A DNA stretch of 64,000 nt, from assembly GCF_043641665.1 (NCBI RefSeq), contig NC_092182.1:19591241-19655240 (forward strand), given 5' to 3'. This DNA is from Enoplosus armatus. Its lineage: Eukaryota; Chordata; Actinopteri; Centrarchiformes; Enoplosidae. The notes under the pieces are model-generated. The model did not search any database. It was given only the letters and a program-made list of their open reading frames with translations, and was not told the origin of the DNA. Made by a program: the position numbers and the translations under genes. Below, piece after piece: positions 49,793-61,742 of this stretch (position 1 is the stretch's first letter; each line of letters begins with the position of its first letter).

Positions 49793-52141
49793 TGCAGGCA
49801 CGCACATGTATGCAAAGACGTACACACACTCTCACACCCTTTATCTGTCCTCCCTGAAGTTATGTCAGTATAATTCAGTGCCTGAGAGATCTACTATACA
49901 GTCATTCTGAAAGATTCGCAACAGCTGGTGAGTGCCGCACAGATGCAGAGCATGCCAATAATCTGTTGAAATCCTTTTATTCTTCGTCTCTATCTGCAGA
50001 CAGATTTAGAACAGCGCCACTTGGTCCAGATGAATGAACCTGTCTCACTGAATAACTCTTTCTCCCCACGGAGGGAGTTTGGGGTGGGTAGAGGCGGGGT
50101 ATTCTCACATTGTTTCATCTGTTTTCAATTCTGGGAATTGAAATGTAAAATGTGTAACATCTGATGATTGCTGGTTTTCATTCTGGCACAGCGGGGACGG
50201 CAGCATAATGTGAAGACGAAATTAGAAGAAGAGAGGCGATATCTAGGACTGGTGGAGCTCTCCGTGCATTTATGTTCTTGCTGCTCTGGCAAAAAGCTGT
50301 CAATTAAAACCCTGCATTGATGTGAGGATTATGCTATTAGTTAAGACCAGCATTCTCATTAGCTGCTGTGCCACTGTTGGGCAGAACTGTGTGGTGAGAT
50401 AGAGGGAGAGAGCTCGAGAATTTGTCGGCAATAGTCTGTTGATTATCTGTTTGTCTGGCTGTCTTGTCTTTTTCTTTTATCCGGCTTGTGGCCCACCTGT
50501 ATCTGTAGCGGTCGCTATTTCTGTCATCTGTGCTGCTTATAGACGGAAGAAGATCACAGACGTAGTGCCTTTGAGTTCACCCATAGGTTTCTGTTGTACT
50601 ATTTGAAGCCTGTATTTTACCCTTGACATGATCTTGTGACAAATGACAAGAGCCAGACAATCCAAATGTGGACAACAAAGTGGCAACTGGGTGGAGGTGA
50701 GGTGGGGCAAGAAATAACCACGGCTGAGTGTGGGGGAGATTTATCAATTAAAGCAAACACGCCTCCAAACATGTCACTCTTTGAGCCTTAATGTCTTCTT
50801 CATGGAACAATAATTTCCTAAATTCCTGTGAAGACTCAAATTAGAGGAGAAGTGACTATTGAGACACCAAATCCTTATGAATAAAAGACTTTGTAGAGAG
50901 AAGTTGGGGGTCTTTCTAAGGACATCAGTCCAGTCTCCAAGGCTATTAGAAGACCAAGTGGCAATTATCAGAAACAACAGCATTAATCATTAAAACTATC
51001 AATTTGTAGTTTTTCCAAGCGTCCTATTGCAACCGCTCAAACAATACATGTTATTTGTTGAGTGTTGGTTCGTAATTGAAATTACGTGTTTATTTACGGT
51101 AGCAACAGAAGTATTGGTCAACGCTTGTGTATTTTAGTTTTTGCATATACAGCACATGCATCAGTGATATCACAATGTGAAGGTACTCATTCTTGAGTGC
51201 GAGTTCACTTAATTGCACTTAATTATCTGCTATATTTACATAATTACAACAATTTAAATTCATTGAGTGGAGCTCTTTTTAAGGATTTATTCGTTTTTCC
51301 ACAGTTGTATAATTGTCAGTAGATGTATGTTACATTTTCTGTAGGGTTTATGAACTGGGTGGTGACAGCTGTGTATACTGATTTATTCATAAGCTATGTA
51401 CTCTAATTAACCAGGATATCCAGACCAACAATTGAAGCAACCAGATCAGTCATTTAACAGAGATAATGTTCTCTCTCTCTCTCTCTCTTTCTGTTCCTCT
51501 CTTGAACTCGCCTCTCACATAAGTGCACACACGCCAGGGGCTCCAGGCTCCCTTCTGTACTGTACATAGTGTTTTATGAGTAAAATGGAAACTCCATCAG
51601 ACATTATCATATGATTAAGAATGGGAATTAAGATTCAAGGAGAAGTCGAGCTAATTTGAAGTGGATTTTGATTGTACTAATTATATAATGCTCTCCACTC
51701 CCACGTTTACATTCTGGCCCATTAAGAAAAATGTCTTGAGAGTGCATTGTGCTGTTATTCCTTGTGTTTTATCTAGTTGAAAATGGCAGGAGAAATAAAA
51801 TTACAGCACTACATTTGCAATTTTGTCAAAGCATTTATTTGTCATCATCGTGCAGACTATTAAATAGCGAAATGGTGTAGTGTCATTATCAGACAGTGAG
51901 GACCTAGAGACAAAAATGGAATCTTTGGTATCATTTTCATGTCACTCACTGGTGCCAGAAAGTGTTATTCAGGTAATGGGTGCAATTTGAGGAGGCATTA
52001 GATTAAAAACCTTCAGCACTTAACCATAATGCCAAACCAACTATCTGCTTCCTTATGGAAAATTGCATCCATCTGAGTCTCACTCACACTGAAGACAGAC
52101 AAGAAGAGCATTACGAGTCTTGCCCATGGACTCTTACACCA

Positions 52142-52490
52142 TGTCTACACCAACCTCTTATGGCAAAAGCAGCATGTCTGCAGCATGTCAGCACCAGCTG
52201 CAGCCCTCTGTCAATGTCTACAGTCTGTTCAGCCAAAGTACTGCTGTGTGTTCAGTTGCATTTTGGCAGCGCTCACAGCCCAGTACTCAATCCCTGTAGT
52301 TACACACATAAGACTGAAGAAAATTAAAATGTGAAAATACTCTGTGTTGCAGTTACATGTGTAAAGCGCAAGTGAAACGCGGTTATGCAGCCTGTGTAGA
52401 CAGCTTTATTGATTAGAGTCAAAGCATCTGTACAGTCAGATGCTCACGAGATGGACGACTGAAAACATTAAAACGCTTCCGGTGTAGACA
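52142..52490. mobile_element. candidate MITE with TGTCTACACC inverted termini
   Basis: TGTCTACACC (52142-52151) and GGTGTAGACA (52481-52490) are perfect inverted 10-mers about 350 bp apart. The right part, with AAAACGCTTCCGGTGTAGAC, resembles termini of fish non-autonomous DNA elements. A further internal GTGTAGACAGC occurs near 52396. No certain target duplication was found (TTAC occurs near both sides). Confidence 0.5.
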
Positions 52491-52747
52491 GCCTGTTACT
52501 TGAGAAACACTCCAAACTCAGTCATTCAGCTGCCAGGCACTGGTGTTATGTGTGGCAGTCTTACCCCTACTTTATCCAATCATTATAAATCATCGTGATT
52601 TCTTTCACAATGTCAGTCACTTAATATTCTGTTGTTGCAAATACAGCTAGAACATCATGCAAAGACATATCTGCCACAGCACTTTACACTATTAAAATGC
52701 GTCTATACGGATGTCATTGATATGTTTTCTTTCTGTCTCTCCTTTAG

Positions 52748-52869
52748 AAAACCACACAATGGTGTCCCACTCGGCAGTGAGTATTCGGATTCTGGATGTT
52801 AATGACAATCCTCCTGAACTGGCCACTCCATATGAATCCTATGTATGTGAAGATGCCAAACCAGGCCAG
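52748..52869 (+). CDS. cdh22: cadherin-22 coding exon 8: end of EC4, start of EC5
   Basis: The acceptor TCCTTTAG ends at 52747 and donor GTAAGT starts at 52870. Length is 122 nt, the conserved size, phase 1 to 0. It completes Glu464 and encodes residues 465-504: a sequon NHT at 465, SIRILDVNDNPPELATPYE (EC4-EC5 linker), and the EC5 start YVCEDAKPGQ. This exon is only 41 codons and starts with no Met, so it is invisible to an ORF scan; it was found by reading the frame. It is the last cdh22 coding exon in the window. Confidence 0.93.
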
Positions 52870-53102
52870 GTAAGTCTAATTAGATAATTTCATACGTATT
52901 TTGTGAACATTTGTAACAAGAAATGAGATGGACAAAACTAATTAATGATAGCTGTTTGCTGAGTAAGAAGTTAAAGATGGATGTTGTGCTGATCAAGTTA
53001 CTGTAGCTTCACAGATTGATTCCTCCATTTCATTAGTGTTGATAATGACAGCAGGAGTTAGGGCACTTGAAAACAGTGCTGTACTAAAGCACTAATATAT
53101 TA

Positions 53103-53126
53103 CATTAACATTAACATTAACATTAA
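53103..53126. repeat. (CATTAA)4 short tandem repeat
   Basis: Four perfect hexamers. Confidence 0.9.
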
Positions 53127-56100
53127 CAAAAAAAAGATTTGTAACAAGCCACAAAGAAACGTATTACTTGTGGGTAATTCAGTTTGAAAGGCAGTGCCAA
53201 AAAGCAGCACACAGCCCATACATTGTTTATTCAGCACAGCACAGTTTGTTGGTGTACAAAACTCAAAGCTAATTATTAATGTGAAGTGAGCAGCAGTGTA
53301 CTCAGCTGTGGGTAGTATATTAGAACATCAATGATTTTGTCTTGCATTATACACATTAATCACAATGATACTGTAGAAGTATAGTTTAAGTATCATTAAA
53401 GTAAAATTACACAGAAGAATGATGAATAATACAGTTGTAAACACTTATCTTAGGTGAGTCACTCAGGCAGGCAGTATAAAACAAAGACAAAGTTCTCCAT
53501 TCTGACTTTCATCTTCACTGAAAACATTGTCAGACAGAAGAACTGTTTGGATTAATGTCAATGAAGGTGTCCGATACTGAGAACCAGTATCATTTGTTCT
53601 GTGAGCTCATTTGATTAAGAATAAATTGGTGAGTCACAGACAGGGCTGGACCTATCACAAAAAAACCCCCGTTTTACTCAAGGCAAGGGGAAGCTTCCTA
53701 GGGCTTGCCTAGAGCACAGAAAAAGATCAGCTTCCCACTATGTCGCCTATAGGAAGCATCATGGCCTCCGGCTTGTCTTTCAATCAGTAGCTTTTTCTGC
53801 TTCACACATGGCTGTATTGTTATTAAAAAAAGCGAATGATGTAGAATATAGTATCTTCCTTCTGTCTGTATTATACTTGGTTTAGACATCAACATCAAGT
53901 TTCCAGGGTGTTAACATGCACCATGATGGCCCATGAAAGTGATACAGCCATTCTATGATTCATTCTATGTGATTTATACACTCATCTACAACAATACATA
54001 GTATATGAAGAGAGGTGAAGGATATGTGAAAAGACTGAAGAATAGAAGACTTTAGCGATGTGTGGCAAACAAAACAGTGAAATTGATTCTGGCAGAACTG
54101 ACAGAAAGCTGAAGACTTCCTGAAGATGCATCGATACCACAAAGCAAAAGACCATTTCACGATGTATTGTTGTATCTAGAGAATGGAGATTCATTCTTGG
54201 CCTTGGGAACACATACAGTATCTGTGATAGAGTATTCAAAATTCGAGGTTAATGTATTAGCCTTTTCCTGATCTTTCGACCATATCCCACGGCCTTCTTC
54301 AGCAAATTCTAGTTACTTGGGTGACATCACGTGACGTACACAACTATGGTCACATTATAACATTATAGTTGTTCGTATGACCCTCCTATGACATATGATA
54401 AAACCTGAGCAAGTTCCACCTGCTGAAAAATGCCCTAAGATATGATCAGAAGCTTCAGAAAAAGCCAGTAAGTGAACCTTGAGTTTAGAATATTAAATCA
54501 CAGATATTTCTGTATTGATTCATTGTCTCACTCATATGGACCAGCCTGTGTCTTGTCTTTCTACAACTGCCTTATTATTTCCATAATACTGGTTTGGATC
54601 GTTTTCAATTGCACACTATTATCTATCTTACGCTTCAAACCAAAGGCAATTTATAACTCTGCTTTTGGGAAAAGGCTCAAAGGGTGTCAGAAAGAGAGCC
54701 AGGAACAAACTGTTTTCCAAAGAATATATTTATTTTCTCTGTTTTTTATGCTGGATGCTGATTAAAAGTAAGTGGGATTAATATTTCACAGATTTCAATA
54801 TTGGATTTCCCTCTATGTCAGCAATGTGGTTGTTTAAACTAAAGAGAATAGATTTGGGGAATTCACATTAGAATGGATGCACAGTTTGTATGACTATTCT
54901 GCCTGCCAAAAAGGTTTTCTGGGTGCCATTTAAAAAGCTCTTCATGAAAGACGTCAATCATTAATTATTTCCATTGTTACAAAAGCAACAGCCAGAGAAT
55001 AGTAGTTCTCCTTATGGTGGTTCTCTATTTTTGTTAAACCATGTCACTCAAACAATGAAACAGCAGTTAGCTCAGATTACCATAAATTCCTAAATGGCAA
55101 ACGTGACAAAAATTTATTTTAGAATGATTTTTAAGTGCATCATTACCCAGCACCAATCAAACAGTGGGAGTCTGTTTGAAAAATGAAGACAAAAGGTAAT
55201 ACCATGGTTATTTCCAATCCAATAGGAGGCCAGATCTTTCCAGTGATCACCATTAAAAAAATGGACAAAGTCATGAGGGTGTTTTATTCTCCTTACATCG
55301 TCAACATGCCCTGGGCCAAGTTAGACCCAATAATCATGTGCGGAGCAAAGGAATAATTAAAAAAGCAAGGCTTTAAAGTGGGGCCTCCATGCTGGAAGCT
55401 GAATTTACATGTGTAATGAGGCTCAGGCCTCTCCTCCCCTTGATCCACAGACTCTTAACCACTTATAGCCCCCCTGTGCCTCTGCAACGCCGGCCGCCTG
55501 CGCCTTTCTAGAACATTGTCTGGTCTGATCTCCCTCACTCCCACCTCGCTCTGTCTCCCATCTGCGAGAGCCCACATTAACCTTCAGCTCCTAATCACAC
55601 AGAGATGATTAGTCTTCCAGCAAAAAGATCATTGCTGGCTCCCAGCATTGTAAAAGAAAAGGTTTTTTAATGCTCTCATTAGAGAGAAATGCAGTGAATT
55701 ATTTCAGACTGTAATTTAGGACCAAAGAAAGCGATTCGAATGTACATACAGAAGAATATGACATTGTATCAGTTTTGCTATTTCTTTCGGTCCAGCGGTC
55801 TATCTACAGTTATGTTTTTTCTGTATATTTGTGTCTACGAGGGGCAGACAAATGACTGGAGCATCTGACATTGTCATTCATTTCTTTCCTCTCGATGTTT
55901 GAATTCAAGTTTTTGTCTCTTCTCTATAGAGTCTCTTTTTGGATGTTGTAGTGAGGCGCTCTGTTAGAGTTGGCTGGCGAGATTGACTGAAAATGTGTTA
56001 GCCTTGGGTCAAAGGCTTTCTAACGCTCATTTTCAGCCTCAGGGGTAACCACTGGGGGGCATGGGGGAAAGAATTTTCTCCTCCATGTTATTTTTGGAAT

Positions 56101-57489
56101 AATCAAAAAACTGTTTTCCACTAGTTGTTGTCAGTCACTGCATCTTTACCTTTGAAAAATGGAGTGAGTAGTGTGAAGAAAATGTTTTGGGCCTGGGGAT
56201 TCGCTGTGTCTGCGCTGATGCTGAGTTGGTATTTGTAGCATTTTTTCTCTGATTAATGGCAAGGATAGAGCCTTTCTATTGTTAGCCTTCCAATTCAGAG
56301 AGAGAAGTGAATGAGTAAATCAATTTACTAATGAATAACTCAAGCCGTATATCATACTTATGCTTCTCCACTGAAGGGAGACCAATAAAAGTTAAGGTAA
56401 TGACAGGACAAACAAGGCTGAACCAAAAAATTGCTTTGCAACAAGAAGTCAGCTTAATACTGCTAAACTTCTCCGCGTCAATGAGTGAAATTTTGATTCA
56501 CAACTCAACTCCAAATCAGCGGTGCTGGCACTCTGCCCTCGTCTAAAACCCTTTGGTCTCTTGAGAGGTAATGGAGTCGTTTGGCGACTGTCTGATCAGA
56601 GCAATTTGGCCACATCCGATATTCAAGCGAACACTTGCCCTGTTTCTTTTGTTTGTGTCTTGTCAAGAAACTCCGACAAGACTTTTTGGACTGACCTGAG
56701 CAAACAATATGATGTCACACAGCCTTAATAAATCCCCGCTATTGATAAATTGATGCATATTTTTCTTCTCCTCATCTGCCTCTGCAGCACAGAGTAGCTC
56801 TGTGCCGCAAACTCACACACACCTGCGAGCACATACACAGGCAAAGATCCGGATAAAGGTTTGATTTTGCTTTTTGCTTTGCCAAAACCACACGAATACA
56901 TGTGTAGTCATACTTTTTTACTTCATGATACATACAGAAGGAGCATAAGTTGACACTGTAGATAGGTTGCATGTTTTTAGATTAGTCATGAGGCAGCATG
57001 TGAACAATGCAGGACTAACAAAGCCCAATTCATTATCTGTTGTTATCTGCTGTACATTCTCTCTTTATTAATTCATACAATAGAGTTACACAGTCTCAGC
57101 ACAAGTTATTTAATTAAAACCAACTGTATATTTGAACTGTAAACTGGTCTGTGCAATCATCAGACTTAAAAACAGGCCTGGTGTAAAATAGAAGGCCTGG
57201 TCAAATCAGGGTAAAGCTTATGTCCTATCACATTGAAAGAACATCTTCATTTTCAACATTTTATAAATATTGATGCAACCAATTATTGTCAGTGTTTCCA
57301 GCCTTGTATAGATATCTGTTAATAAAACCAATAATAGTCAAAAATCATCTCATTGTCTTTTTATCTGAAAGCAGGTCTGTCGATAAGTACAGTAGATGTG
57401 ACAAATCTCATGATGAAGATAGAAGTCAGTCGTTTTCATTCAATTGTAAAGCAAATTTTAAGCAAACTTTTCAAATAGATAAGGCAAAT

Positions 57490-58035
57490 TTGGCACGTTT
57501 CCATCAACTGGTTTGGAGGGAATCAATTTATCTTGTTGCAAAGCGTAGTTTCATCAGAAGTTGACGGTTTATAGGCTGCGCTTTACGCATGGCTGGAATC
57601 TGCCAGTAAACAGAGTAGACAAGAAGTAGAGGTTGCTAACCGGAAACAAAATAAGATGCCTCGGCCCTCTAACCCATCTACGGAAGAAAAATGGAGAGAG
57701 GTCCTCAGGAATTTGTTTCTATTGGGCAAGTTTTAATTGTGCTTTCATGTCAGCTAGTGTTGGCCACGTTTCATGCTGTCCGGAGACTAACCTTCTGGAT
57801 TGGAGTGTGGAGTTAAATGTGAGTTAAATGTTCGCTACATCAGAACGTATTCAGTAAAGGCGTTTCCTTGTCCCATTTAGCGCATCAACTGTTTTTCGAC
57901 AAAGTCAAAAACCACCTCAAGCGAGTATAAAAACTTTCTTCCGTAACTGAGTAAGTTTTATCGTTGCAGTTTCCACACGGCTATTCTGTTGCAATACTTC
58001 AAATTGCGCAAGAATGTGTACGTAAAAATACAGCG
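57490..58035. repeat. probable teleost interspersed repeat, 'GTTTCCATCAACTG' type
   Basis: Contains GCACGTTTCCATCAACTGG near the left, and GGCGTTTCCTTGTCCC, GCGCATCAACTGTTTTTCGAC, CAGTTTCCACACGGC and TTGCAATACTTCAAATTGCG on the right. Such 'GTTTCCA' plus 'GCGCA' strings are typical of a common fish repeat. Recognised from memory; boundaries are uncertain and no second copy is in the window. Confidence 0.35.
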
Positions 58036-58881
58036 ACAAGAGACTACAACTGAAATTAGTACATGGACACTTGGACCTGTTTATTATTAGAACAAGGTTC
58101 CCCTCATTTTTAAGATTTTCTACGGTGCTCTCTTACCTATTAGTATTTACAATTCAGGGATCAATATCGGACGGTTCTATTGAAGCAAACGGCTGTTGCC
58201 TGATATATTGACGTACTTTGATGTCTACTGCTTCCCAGATGCACTTATTTATTCAGTAAAATAAGCTGTAAAAAGGAGCCAGAGATATAAGCATCAGCGA
58301 AACAGATTTGCGTCTAAAATTTTCTTCAGTTTAGTTTCTGCACCCTGGAATGTTGTTAATCAATTCTGAAAGACAGGCCAACAGCTCTTGGAAATAGGCA
58401 TAATTAAGTCCATTTTTCTTTCACCTGGAATAGACGTCAAACACATATGCCTCCAGACCTAGAGAACGCGCACTTTGCTCACTTCATTTGGCCTCTGTGA
58501 AAAGGAAATCTGAAGTTCAAAAGGGTTATGGCTGCTTTGTTCAATGTCTAGCCTGTTTCACCTTCTTTATAGCTTTGCTACACAGGCAGAATTAATTAGC
58601 GCAAACACAACACCTGTTATTTTTCAATTGAATTCACTGTCGAATTGCTTTGCTTGAGATTCAAAAATGTTCACAGACGACTGGTCTTTTAGTTCCATGT
58701 TGCCATTGTGAAACCTAAAACTAATTTGTGAAGCATTATGACTATCACTTGATTGATAGCAGAACTTGATGGCTAATTTGAAGTAAACTAATGTGTGTTT
58801 GTGTTTATATATTGCGTTGTGGGGACCAAAAACTGTGACAATGTGTGGACTCACCACCCATAACCATCAATGCATCCATCT

Positions 58882-58899
58882 TGTCTGTCTGTCTGTCTG
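58882..58899. repeat. (TGTC)n short tandem repeat
   Basis: Four to five tetramer units. Confidence 0.85.
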
Positions 58900-59982
58900 C
58901 TTTTGCTTCCATCCGTCTGTCTCAGCTGAATCTACTTGCTCTTTCTGTTTACCACAAATTATATCATAAACACAATCATACATACCTGTCCCCGCACAGA
59001 CGCATGCTACTATGAAATAAAGACACGCATGCACACACCCACACACATGCTGTATACACACAGCCTTCACTGTCACACTCTTAATATGTCAGATCAACCC
59101 CCGGTTTACTAAGGTAATGAGGAGCGTTCCATTGTCTCCTGTTGTGAGCTGTGTTATCACCCAGTCTTGTTCATGGTGTGTCAGCTCCCTGGCTCAGGTC
59201 TAGCTTTCGGTGGAACCACAGAGAAAATCAGATTAACCTAAGCCTTTTAACTGCGGTTGGGTTTGATCCCATTTGAGAGTTGGCAACACAACCTATTTTG
59301 TTTGTGTTTAGAGGGAGAATGCATGTGGAGGGAGGGGGAAGGGTTGGCTGAGAAGTGAATTAAAAAAAATGGGTGACACAGGCTAAGCAGCTTTTGCTTA
59401 GGGACACAGTTCAAGCCAAGGCCTTGACACAAAGTGTTAAATAGCTTCTTACCTTTTATTTACGGGGCCTTCTTGGGGTCCTATGGAGGTTGATGTTCAG
59501 AGATGGAAAGAGAAAGTAAATGACTTTACAGTAAGACAGAATGAGAGAGAGAAATACAAAGAAAAAGGCACATGGTAAATACAGATTGGATTCGCACTTC
59601 CATCATGCTATCGTGTAGAACACATGTGCACAACCGTGCCAAAAAGAAATACAGTCTTAATCCATTTCTAGAGTATCAGTTACAAGTTCTTGTGCACTGT
59701 GAATATATTTCTATCCACCTCTTTCTATGTGTTTTTTTTTTTACTTTTGTATAAAAATACACAAGTAGAAATACTAGAAATTCAATGAGAAAAACAAAGC
59801 CAAAATAGTGCAAAAGGTTTCTTCAGGTCAGATTTTTTCATGTCTTTCGAATGTACTTAGGATTCGTCTGGAAGCGAGTTCTTGTCTCATTAGCAATGAC
59901 TGCATAAAGCAAGGCAGAAAGGGCGTCCTACTGGTTTTTGCTTTGGGCCTCAAACTCTCTCAAACTGACCCTGTTTGCACCA

Positions 59983-59986
<4 letters not shown>

Positions 59987-60032
<46 letters not shown>
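59987..60032. repeat. (CA)23 microsatellite
   Basis: 23 perfect CA units. Confidence 0.95.
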
Positions 60033-60033
<1 letters not shown>

Positions 60034-61112
60034 TTGAACTTCTATGCTTTTGAGGACGCTCATTATATGTATTCCCTTGCCCTATTACCTCAACCCTCAC
60101 AACTAACCCAACCCTTGCCTTAACTCTACCATACTATAATAAATAATTATACCATTGGCCCTAAAACAAAGCCTTAATCTCAAAGCCTTAAAAAAAGTGA
60201 GGACTGACCATGTCACTTTCTAAACCTGTCCTCACTTTCAAGATATAAAGTGTTAATATCAAGTGTTAGAATTTGCAAGTTTAAAACCTCAAGAACTATT
60301 TGGGCTCTAAAACATGTAACGTGACATAAAATGTGCTTTCCATGATGGGAACACAAACCCTGTGTCATATTGCACTGTTGATACAGCTTTGATAAAATCA
60401 GTTATTCCCTAAAACGAATGTTTCACGCTCATACACTTTGAGTCAAGGCTTGAGTCAGTCTCAGAGGAAAAGTGTTACTATATCCTGCTGTTTCAGTTAC
60501 TGCAAGTTACTCTGGATAAGTGTTATGTATAATTATCTTATTGCAAGTAAATTCACATAAACAAAGCCAACAGTGGAGCAACACAGATCACTGTGCTCAA
60601 AACACCAAATTTCTAAATGGGCCTTGAAGGGTTTAAGATGTGATGCAGTTTAACTACAGTATGACCATTCAGCCATGTATTGGATCAGACAAAAATAATA
60701 TAAAATCTTTGCTTAGTGATGTTATTGTAATTATAGTCCACAAGATTTAAATCCCCTCATTCTACCATTCTGGATCCATGTCCTGATTTTCCCAATCTGC
60801 TGCACCTCACTGAATGATACGAGAACACAATCTTCGCCTCTCAGCCCATTCCTCGCCCACCTTGTGGTATTTATCTGACTGAATGCAGAGGGACAGATAT
60901 CATATAGTGCCATGTGTGCAGAAAAAAAGGCTGGGTGGAAAGCCAAATACTAAGTATGGCCTGGGGTAACGGAGGCCTGTCAGGTCTGCTGTGCCGTCTC
61001 ACAGCTAGCTGAGTGGGTCACTGCGACAGATCACCTCAGTTTGGCCACAGCACTGCCAACCTCCAACCCCTGGGAGAGTCAGTTTGAAATGGCTAAATGT
61101 TAAGCCTGTCTG

Positions 61113-61114
<2 letters not shown>

Positions 61115-61149
<35 letters not shown>
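61115..61149. repeat. (AC)n microsatellite
   Basis: About 17 AC units. Confidence 0.95.
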
Positions 61150-61150
<1 letters not shown>

Positions 61151-61456
61151 CAACATCACATACACGTGAGTGCAACACTTACTCACCAAGTGCACGTCCA
61201 GGAAGGATACAAAAACAAACACACAGGAACACATTACACATACAACAGAAGTGAGTAAAAGAAGAAGCAAACCAACACAGACAAGGAAAAAACACAGACA
61301 TACTCACAGTTTTGCCAGACAGTATTTCATGAGTAGGAGAGTGACTGAGTCATCTGTTCTACTCATCAAATGCCTCTTCCTTTTGTCTCTCAAATGTTAG
61401 CGTTGAATCAGACAAACCAGCAGACTAGAGAGACTGGAATATTAAATGTTTCCAGC

Positions 61457-61605
61457 TATATTATTTTTGGCTGGGCCGCAGCAAAGCGGGGTCAACGCTA
61501 TAAATGCGAAAGTCTGTCCCTGACTTAGTGAGTGATGAGGTTACGTCTTTGGTCGGTCGGTCGAGTTTCGATTTTCCACCACTGGCCGTTGCTCTTTCAA
61601 AATGA
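61457..61605 (+). repeat. 'GCAGCAAAGCGGG' interspersed repeat, copy 2
   Basis: Second copy of the repeat at 13771-13920, including GGGCCGCAGCAAAGCGGGG, GAAAGTCTGTCCCTGACTTA, GGTCGGTCGGTCGAG and TTGCTCTTTCAAAATGAA. It is followed within 80 bp by the TCAGAA-type retroelement tail at 61682. Confidence 0.75.
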
Positions 61606-61681
61606 ATATGGGCAAACAGTCCTGAATTGGGTCCTCAGCATTGTTTCTGCTCGCGCGAGACATCGTGGCACGGGCCTCCGC

Positions 61682-61742
61682 AGATCAGATCAGAATCAGA
61701 ATCAGAATCAGAAATACTTTATTGATCCCCAGGGGGAAATTG
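61682..61742. repeat. retroelement-type tail: TCAGAA repeats plus ACTTTATTGATCCCC
   Basis: Imperfect TCAGAA units (61690-61712) are followed by ATACTTTATTGATCCCCAGG and GGGAAATTG. This combination recurs widely in teleost genomes as the end of a non-LTR element or SINE. Read on the other strand it would be a 3' end followed by a short tandem tail, the usual form of such elements. Family name uncertain. Confidence 0.5.

Larger units (their letters stand above)
43866..52747 (+). other. cdh22: cdh22 intron after coding exon 7 (8.88 kb)
   Basis: It contains a perfect 11-bp hairpin (45005-45032), a 25-bp tandem duplication (46882-46931), CA repeats near 49762-49792 and the candidate MITE 52142-52490. 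The stretch 50000-50400 is non-repetitive and could hold regulatory sequence. No coding sequence apart from the flanking cdh22 exons was recognised. Confidence 0.85.

Noticed and set aside
53640..53710. CAGGGCTGGACC, considered as another hAT terminus
   Set aside because: No matching inverted end or 8-bp duplication could be found nearby.
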